Shown: positions 57,913 through 64,000 of the stretch, in pieces | How the letters are laid out: the number at the start of each line of letters is the position of its first letter | Position numbering within the stretch: position 1 is the stretch's first letter | NCBI GenBank assembly: GCA_018813295.1 | Contig: JAHJBZ010000014.1 | Coordinates: 1 to 64,000 of the forward strand | Length of the DNA stretch: 64,000 bases | Reading direction: 5' to 3' | Origin: Patescibacteria group bacterium | GTDB taxonomy: Bacteria; Patescibacteriota; Gracilibacteria; UM-FILTER-43-11 | Notes under the pieces: model-generated | What the model was told of the DNA's origin: nothing | The model's input: the letters and a program-made list of their open reading frames with translations, nothing else | Databases searched by the model: none | Made by a program: the position numbers and the translations under genes

Positions 57913-59667
57913 ATGGAAACATACAACAAAAATTATTGGCTTAATATAAAGGAAAATAGGCTCTTGAACCTTAAGGGTGCTGCGCCGTCTCCTATGCCTG
58001 AGGTACAAGGTGGTGAAGAATTGGATTTGCGAATGGAACAGTTAGGCAAAAAAGTGGATGAAGAACGTGATTTGTATGCTTTGAGGGATATGGATAATTG
58101 GGCGAAGGAGGACAGACCTGCTGTTAGCCAGGAAACTATGGAACTTGCAAGAGCTCCGGAATTTATGGACCAGAATGAAACATATGTGATGCGGGACAGC
58201 CAGGAAGTGATTTTCAGGCACTGGCTGAATCCATCTTTTATACTCCACATTACAAGAGGGCCGCTTAAAAACGAAAAAACAAATGTGGATAATGCCATGC
58301 GCATAGCCATGAGACACCCCCATGATTTGTGGTACAGGGAAATGGAAAGAAGCCATGATGGCGGGCTTCGGCCGCTTTCTGCAGGCAGGCAGGCTATGAT
58401 GGAGCGCGAGCAGATTATCGAAGTTATAAAGCGCCCTAATTCAACAAACCCACAAGTGCCGGATGGTTTTAAAATGATTATCGAAGGCGGATATATAACC
58501 GAAATTACAACCTATGATCATGATGCAGGCAGATACGCCGATATAGATTTGATAGGAAGAGACCAGGATATTGATAGGCCGATACCGTGGAAAAGTACGG
58601 ATGAGGCTGTGGAGGGGGTTCCGGGTGATGCTACCAGAATTGCAAACGCTATGAGAAGTACAATATCCAGCGCTCCGGATAGTGTAGATACCACTGAAGA
58701 AATATATCAGTATCAATTGGAAAATATGCCTGCGGAATTACGGGAAAAATATATTATGGTTATGATTACAATGGGCTGGAGAATATTAGATCTGATAGGT
58801 TTTGATGGAGCATATCTAAATCCAGATCCGCCAGGAGGTACTGCATCTTACAGACATGAAAGTGAAAGGAACAGGATCCCGGCTTTAACATATAATTTAG
58901 ACCCGCCTGATATAAGTAATGAAGATTATTATCAGACATTCGTTTCGGGCTTGCGTAATCAGCCTATTGATTATGCCAGGTTTAGGTACCCGGACAGAAT
59001 GCCCAGAATAAGAATCGGGGCAGCTAAAGAAAAGGTTTATTTTAATGGGGGGCTTAGCAGTGCCGACATTAATCTTTATCATGCTTTTGAGATTGGGGGG
59101 GCGTATGGGGGGTATCTTTTTTCTGTAACCGAGGAAGGGTACGTTGTTACCCTGGAAGATAATCCGGCAACTATGGAGGAAGATTATGTATTTTTTATGG
59201 CTGATTCTTACCAATATGTTGATGTGTCTGGCCGCGGAGCGGGTGCGAACAGGCTTAGATTCAGGTATTATGAAGAGCATCCTGAAGCCCTAAAACCGGA
59301 ACTTTTGAGACATCGTGTTGCAAATGATGATGACTGGAAAACTATGGAAGGTACAATGAGGGTTTGGAAAGGCATTAATGATGCAATTAATAGCGGTTTA
59401 TATGCAGGAGGTGAATTAACTGACTACCAGTATGATTTAACAGAGGTTAATAATTATATGCAGAGAAGGGATAAGGCTCTTCTTAAACTGCGCCAATATG
59501 ACCCTGACCCAAGTGCCAACTGGGTGACTGAACCTGGGATTAATGCGGTTATTGCAGATATTAATACAGCAATAGCAACTGCAACTGCTAGCAGTCTTGA
59601 TACCACTCAGCTTGAGGCTGATAAGAGGGCTGTTGAGGAATATCTAACTTTCTTCAGAGGACTTTAA
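57913..59667 (+). CDS. Large hypothetical protein
   Basis: 584 aa, no family recognised. N-terminal ~100 residues are charged and helical. The central part is rich in Arg/Asp/Tyr and Met (RIGAAKEKVYFNGGLSSADIN, HAFEIGGAYGGYLFSVTEEGYV) and looks like a mixed alpha/beta fold. The C-terminal ~110 residues are helical (ITELTDY-type, then ADKRAVEEYLTFFRGL). No signal peptide, no Cys. Same strand and spacing as its giant neighbours, so likely part of one functional set. Function unknown. Confidence 0.7.
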   Translation: METYNKNYWLNIKENRLLNLKGAAPSPMPEVQGGEELDLRMEQLGKKVDEERDLYALRDMDNWAKEDRPAVSQETMELARAPEFMDQNETYVMRDSQEVIFRHWLNPSFILHITRGPLKNEKTNVDNAMRIAMRHPHDLWYREMERSHDGGLRPLSAGRQAMMEREQIIEVIKRPNSTNPQVPDGFKMIIEGGYITEITTYDHDAGRYADIDLIGRDQDIDRPIPWKSTDEAVEGVPGDATRIANAMRSTISSAPDSVDTTEEIYQYQLENMPAELREKYIMVMITMGWRILDLIGFDGAYLNPDPPGGTASYRHESERNRIPALTYNLDPPDISNEDYYQTFVSGLRNQPIDYARFRYPDRMPRIRIGAAKEKVYFNGGLSSADINLYHAFEIGGAYGGYLFSVTEEGYVVTLEDNPATMEEDYVFFMADSYQYVDVSGRGAGANRLRFRYYEEHPEALKPELLRHRVANDDDWKTMEGTMRVWKGINDAINSGLYAGGELTDYQYDLTEVNNYMQRRDKALLKLRQYDPDPSANWVTEPGINAVIADINTAIATATASSLDTTQLEADKRAVEEYLTFFRGL

Positions 59668-59705
59668 AAGGGCTTGGGTAAGGCAGTTATGAGTGGGCAT
59701 GTTTT

Positions 59706-60077
59706 TTAGGATGTGGCAAGTTTTTTGGTTTCCTCTGTAATTATTTGAACTACCCCATCTAAAAATTCATAAATTTCATCATTGGTAAATCGAAGGAATT
59801 TGATTTTATAACGCTCAATATATGTTTGGCGTTTTTTGTCATATCTATAGGCTTCTTCGCTAAAATGTGAGTCTCCATCAGCCTCTATTGCCAGCTTTAA
59901 TTTAGGGCAATAAAAATCAACAACAAAAGGTCCAATACTATATTGTCTACGAAATTTTAGACCATTTATTTGCTTATTTTTTAATACATTCCAGAGGAAT
60001 ATTTCCGCTGGGGGCATGTTGTTGCGCAATTTTTTCCGTAATTGATTTTTAGACTCTTGATTGTATAAATATCCCAT
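59706..60077 (-). CDS. DUF559 endonuclease-like protein
   Basis: PD-(D/E)XK-type DUF559/Vsr-related fold, 123 aa. Motifs: MPPAEIFLWNVLKNKQINGLKFRRQYSIGPFVVDFYCPKLKLAIEADG is the family core: Asp in VVDFYCP, Glu-x-Asp in AIEADGDSH and basic KFRRQ; then RYKIKFLRFTNDE. Often found singly in bacterial genomes, and frequently in mobile contexts. It is on the opposite strand, inserted between two members of the giant-protein run. Confidence 0.8.
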   Translation of the reverse strand: MGYLYNQESKNQLRKKLRNNMPPAEIFLWNVLKNKQINGLKFRRQYSIGPFVVDFYCPKLKLAIEADGDSHFSEEAYRYDKKRQTYIERYKIKFLRFTNDEIYEFLDGVVQIITEETKKLATS

Positions 60078-60148
60078 AATATCATTTATTTCAATAGCAT
60101 TAAGGAGTTATTATAGCAGATTTAAAAAAAGAAAAAACAAAAAAATCC

Positions 60149-60426
60149 CCTCCTCAGATGAGGAGGGGTGCCCCGCTTATCGGGGTGGGGTGGTCTGACT
60201 GATGAAGCGGAGGGTGGCATAACTTATTCCTTATAGCCAATAGCTTTAAGCTAGTTTAATCGCTGGTTGGTAATAAGTGATTAGATGCCAGAAAAATGGA
60301 ATTACTATTATTCGTGCCATCGTGCAGACCCCCTCGCCCCGCTTATCGGGGCACTCCCCCTTGCTAAGGGGGAGAGAATCCTCCTCGCCCCGCCACGGCG
60401 GGGCACTCCCCCTTGTGAAGGGGGAG
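60149..60426. repeat. GC-rich hairpin repeats with a 51-bp tandem duplication
   Basis: In the 514-bp gap 60078-60591: CCCTCCTCAGATGAGGAGGG and GCCCCGCTTATCGGGG hairpins (~60149-60186). Then two tandem units 60332-60382 and 60383-60426 (CCTCGCCCCGC..GCGGGGCACTCCCCCTT), each with two hairpins. No gene here; word-repeats (R7 type) occupy 60510-60582. Confidence 0.6.
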
Positions 60427-60489
60427 ATCACACCACCTTTTCACCCACACGTCAATGGGTAAATACTCGCTTTTTAAGCCGAAATTTGG

Positions 60490-60495
60490 TATAAT
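60490..60495 (+). promoter_or_regulatory. Extended -10 of the last gene
   Basis: TGGTATAAT (TGn plus TATAAT) ~97 nt before ATG 60592; -35 weak. Confidence 0.45.
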
Positions 60496-60591
60496 ATATA
60501 GATAAATTCCAAAGGACAAATTCCTCCGCCTCAGGCGGACCAAACAATATTCAAATTTCAAAACTCAAATTTCAAAAACACTAAGCACGAA

Positions 60592-63500
60592 ATGCAAATA
60601 GAAAGATCAAATCACAGTAATGAAGCAGACCAGTTGTTTGGCTTATTGCCAGCGCGTTTGGTTTGTGTTGCTGGGCCAGAACATAAGGTTCCTGACAGGG
60701 TAGAGGTAACAGGAGCAAATAAGGCATTTGAAAAAGCCGAAGAAGCTTTGGGGGAAGACAAGGAAGCTGTGACAAAAGAAATAGATAAATACAACAGACC
60801 GCCAAAAACCAATGCCAACTTTGAAAACTGGCCACGCGAAAGAAAAGAAAATCGGCCATTTATGGAACCGATTAAGTTTGATGCTGATAATCCTCAAAAA
60901 ACAATTGCGCAGATTGATCGTATTTTGACCACTCCTTACCAAGTGATTGTTCATCCTGCAACCCTACCTCCAGAAAAAGAGTGGCATACCCTGATGACCC
61001 CTGAACCAAAAAATTCAGACAGGAGTGCTGCGCTTATTGAGCTTAGATGGAAACTTGTTAAATCAACTAATGTATTTAACGAAAACCTTGTAACTGCTGA
61101 ATACAAAGATGATGAAGAAGATGTAGCACGCGTGTTTAATGAATATTATGTTGATAAAATTTTATTTAAGTATTTTCTGGAAATGACACCGGCAGGTGAG
61201 CGAACATTAAATGCAGAGGGAACTAGCTTAAAAACAGATATCTTAGCAAAATTAAATGATGCAAGTCTTGATGACCGCAGTAAATTTGAGCAGGCAGCTG
61301 ACGTTATAAGAACATACCTTAATGCCAATCCGGATGCTGAACTTAAAGATTTAAGAAGGTTATATGCCCAATTTCAATTTAAAGCCAGACTGCTATCAGA
61401 CTTTGTAGCTTATGAGGATACTGTTTCTTATACAGATAGTTTCGAAGCCTACAGAACATTCGAAACCGCTTCTAATCATGCCCATGGTGAAAGGCTGAAC
61501 ACAAATATGAGAATTGTTGAAAAAAGTGAGGAGAGAATTGGGCAATGGCAAGGACGGCCAACATATGAACAAGTGAGAGCCAATTTTGATTTGATGAGAG
61601 GCGATTCGATTTTTGAAGAATTTGGCCTTATGCCAAGCGGTGATTATTCGCCAACATTACGCAGGCAGAGTGAGCAGTTGTTTATTGCAATTCTTGCACA
61701 TGAAACGGATAATTTTACTGAAGATTATGTTGAAATTATTGGGGAAGGCTTTGGCGAAGACCATGAGGAAAACAAAAAACGTTTTCCGTATCTTTACAAT
61801 GAATGGCTTGCTTACCATGGAATAAACAAAGAAGAACATGATGCAAAATTAAATGCAGTAGTTGAAGTTGAGAGAAGAATTGAAGAAGAACATATTGGCT
61901 CAATGGAGCAAATTATAAACGGAGTTACTGCTGCAGGAATAGACTATAGATCTATAGCTGCACTGGAAAAGCAGCCTCAATATGAGTATTACAAGAATCT
62001 TGAAAAAGAGCTTCAGCATAGAATCGTTGTATTAGAACAGAAGGTAGCAGAAGGTGAAGGTGATACAGAATCATTTTCCCGGGCTGCAGATGCGCTAACA
62101 ATTTATAAGCAGTGGGCACGTGAACAATGGAGATACTACCACGTGCTTAGAAGCACCGAGGAAGTTTATCTGGAATTCACACGTGCTGAGTTAAGCAAAC
62201 CTACAAACAGAACGCTTGTTATGAAACTGCTCATGCAGAAATATCTGAAGAGCATGAAAATGGTTGATGAAGTTATGAATGAGCATGGCAGTTGGATGCT
62301 CAATTATCATCCTGAAGTAAGGCGGGTGATGATTGCGGATTTATACCGTTCAGGCGTAAGCCAGTACCGGAATGTAATAATGGAAGATGGGACAGTTATT
62401 CCTGTTTATCAGGAGGACACCCGGGATGATATTCGCTGGATGCTTTCTGAAATTACACAATCTGATTACTTTAACAGAAATGAAGTTGGCAGGCATTTGG
62501 ATGAGCCTCACAGAGAAGTTCTTTTGGTTGCCAGAATGGCAAATACGGTTATTATGGACCTTAATAATGTGCTGGAAGCGCAGAAGGTTATTAAAACTAT
62601 TATTAAATTTAAAAATGGTGAAGCCACGCAAGAACAGTTTGATGCTCTGCAGCCCAGAGAATTTATTGAGAAGCTTAACAGGAAGGATGCAGGAACACTA
62701 CAAGGCCATTTAACTGAGCTGCAAACAAAAGAAACTCATTACCGTGAATTTATCGAAGCAGCAAAAGAGGCCCTTGAAGATCCATATTCCGATAAAACAA
62801 AAAGGCTTATTACAGCTATAGAAAATGGTACTTATGAAGGCATTATTTCCCCGGATATGCTTAATAAATTTAGGTATGACATGGAGCAGATTTCGACAGT
62901 TAATTATCATGCTCTTGATCTGGAATCACATAGCAGAATGAAGTACCTGGATCGCCTTGGAATCAGTGTGGAAGGTATGTATGAAGCTTATAAGTTAGCT
63001 ATTCAGGAGAGCCCTGAAATGGATGTTAATAATTGGGATAGAATGTTCCTCTCTGATGACAAAGCAACTTTTATGAAACTTTCCGGCTTTTTGGATACCA
63101 TTTTGACCGATAGCAAAACTCAGGGGAAAGAAGACTTTTTGGTTGTATTTAATACGCTTCACGGTTTTGGTCGATTGGAAGCCTTGCCGAACACTCGCGA
63201 TGACCAGGCAGCTGCTATTGCTATTTATGCGATGCTCAAGGAGGAAGTTGAAAACAGACAGGAAATTGCTACTGCAGATGTACTGGCTGATGCTGAACGG
63301 CAGGCAATGCTTGATGGAATGACCATTGGAGACAGAATGGAGGAAGGTGCCAGAAGTGTTATTGATATGCTTATCGGCCCTGGCCAAAGCTGGACTAACA
63401 GAGCTGCCGGACTTGTTGTGGTTATAGCCGCGTGGAAGCTGGCTAAAAAAGCTATAAAAGGAGAGGGTAAGGGTGCTACTGCATTGCGTGTCGGCTTTCT

Positions 63501-64000
63501 GGCCTTGGCAACTGAACTTGTTGTTAAAAAGATGACTGGAAGAGGCGTACTTGAACATGCAGGTATTGTTGATGCACTTGCAGTAGAAATTGAAGGAACT
63601 TATAAAGCTGTGCTTGTGCAACGCGGTGCGGAGTATATGAAACAAAAGGAAATTGATAAAACCGCTCACACTGCAGCGCTTTATGAGCTTGATAAGGTTC
63701 CTTTTCACGAAGCATTGGAGTGGTATAACAACTCACATGAAGGTGTATTAAAGAGGAAAGACGGGCCTCAGTTTCCAGGAAGGATTGATACAAGCATGAT
63801 TATGAGAGGAGATTATAGTTATGAGGTGCAAGATGAAGAATTAATGGCCAAACGTATTGTGTGGCATACAATGCATAACTTTTTTGAATATGTCGGCGCA
63901 AAGGAAGGCAAGACTGCAAATGAAGGAATGTTAATGCTTCAGGATCGCTGGGTGGATGCAATGAGAGACCCAAATCATGAACTTCCGTATAGTGAACTTC
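60592..64000 (+). CDS. Giant hypothetical protein (partial, runs off the window)
   Basis: Open from ATG 60592 to the window end without a stop: at least 1136 aa, 3' end missing. I read it through by hand. Starts MQIERSNHSNEADQLFGLLP. The protein is mostly charged alpha-helix, rich in Glu, Asn, Tyr and Met, with very few Cys. Around residue ~940 there is a short hydrophobic pair (AAGLVVVIAAWKLAKKAI; VGFLALATELVVKK) that could be a membrane hairpin. No known domain or signal peptide seen. Composition and size match the 584-aa and 1361-aa neighbours on the same strand. Function unknown. Confidence 0.75.
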   Translation, partial: MQIERSNHSNEADQLFGLLPARLVCVAGPEHKVPDRVEVTGANKAFEKAEEALGEDKEAVTKEIDKYNRPPKTNANFENWPRERKENRPFMEPIKFDADNPQKTIAQIDRILTTPYQVIVHPATLPPEKEWHTLMTPEPKNSDRSAALIELRWKLVKSTNVFNENLVTAEYKDDEEDVARVFNEYYVDKILFKYFLEMTPAGERTLNAEGTSLKTDILAKLNDASLDDRSKFEQAADVIRTYLNANPDAELKDLRRLYAQFQFKARLLSDFVAYEDTVSYTDSFEAYRTFETASNHAHGERLNTNMRIVEKSEERIGQWQGRPTYEQVRANFDLMRGDSIFEEFGLMPSGDYSPTLRRQSEQLFIAILAHETDNFTEDYVEIIGEGFGEDHEENKKRFPYLYNEWLAYHGINKEEHDAKLNAVVEVERRIEEEHIGSMEQIINGVTAAGIDYRSIAALEKQPQYEYYKNLEKELQHRIVVLEQKVAEGEGDTESFSRAADALTIYKQWAREQWRYYHVLRSTEEVYLEFTRAELSKPTNRTLVMKLLMQKYLKSMKMVDEVMNEHGSWMLNYHPEVRRVMIADLYRSGVSQYRNVIMEDGTVIPVYQEDTRDDIRWMLSEITQSDYFNRNEVGRHLDEPHREVLLVARMANTVIMDLNNVLEAQKVIKTIIKFKNGEATQEQFDALQPREFIEKLNRKDAGTLQGHLTELQTKETHYREFIEAAKEALEDPYSDKTKRLITAIENGTYEGIISPDMLNKFRYDMEQISTVNYHALDLESHSRMKYLDRLGISVEGMYEAYKLAIQESPEMDVNNWDRMFLSDDKATFMKLSGFLDTILTDSKTQGKEDFLVVFNTLHGFGRLEALPNTRDDQAAAIAIYAMLKEEVENRQEIATADVLADAERQAMLDGMTIGDRMEEGARSVIDMLIGPGQSWTNRAAGLVVVIAAWKLAKKAIKGEGKGATALRVGFLALATELVVKKMTGRGVLEHAGIVDALAVEIEGTYKAVLVQRGAEYMKQKEIDKTAHTAALYELDKVPFHEALEWYNNSHEGVLKRKDGPQFPGRIDTSMIMRGDYSYEVQDEELMAKRIVWHTMHNFFEYVGAKEGKTANEGMLMLQDRWVDAMRDPNHELPYSEL

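Overview
The window looks like chromosomal DNA of an AT-rich member of the Candidate Phyla Radiation (Patescibacteria), possibly Peregrinibacteria. This is inference from gene content, short intergenic gaps full of palindromic repeats, start codons without Shine-Dalgarno sequences, and several large proteins I cannot place. UGA is used as an ordinary stop (guaD-like, tpiA, cutA), so this is code 11 and not the UGA=Gly code of Gracilibacteria or SR1.

Layout. 0-6 kb: a secreted fusion of a PGRP amidase and SpoIID, then a DsbA-like/CcdA-like thiol-disulfide pair. 6-18 kb: guanine deaminase, a VirB4/TraG-like ATPase, recJ, carA, a membrane-anchored winged-helix regulator, archaeal-type tpiA, truB, murE, riboflavin kinase, a thioredoxin-like protein. 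18-31 kb: tRNA-Ala, a methyltransferase, ilvD, a glycosyltransferase, a large secreted Ig-like protein, tRNA-Lys, U32 protein, arfB-like factor, dnaQ-like exonuclease, cutA, tmRNA, a holin/amidase pair, tspO. 31-43 kb: FkbM methyltransferase, cca, two TPR proteins, dnaE, xerC/D, Smr protein, GNAT, rdgB, aroB, aroF. 43-53 kb: lineage-specific proteins, a REP-associated (RAYT/Y1) transposase, pheT, a histone-H1-like protein, polX, an M17 aminopeptidase. 53-64 kb: a co-directional run of very large unrecognised proteins (1361 aa, 112 aa, 584 aa, and at least 1136 aa running off the end), interrupted by a reversed DUF559 nuclease.

The most striking feature is the density and organisation of palindromic repeats. 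I see at least seven families: (R1) 32-42 bp perfect palindromes with a GAAGGCGCG arm; (R2) 125-176 bp MITE-like elements with TGTCTGAACC ends that supply stop codons to neighbouring genes; (R3) 115-150 bp cloverleaf-like elements that fill the gap between two co-directional genes in all four copies; (R4) CGACGGAG/CTCAGCGGGG elements; (R5) GTAGAGACG palindromes; (R6) GACTCCACGT/ACATGGAGCC elements; (R7) AT-rich arms of the AATTTACAATTT type. A short palindrome, GGAGTCCGGACTCC, also recurs seven times between 25 and 41 kb. Several repeats lie in frame inside genes, including R1 inside the RAYT gene itself.

Promoters of the -35/-10 type are readable at many genes. At several genes (polX, rdgB, cca, arfB-like, U32) the -10 lies 6-10 nt before the start codon, which suggests leaderless mRNAs.
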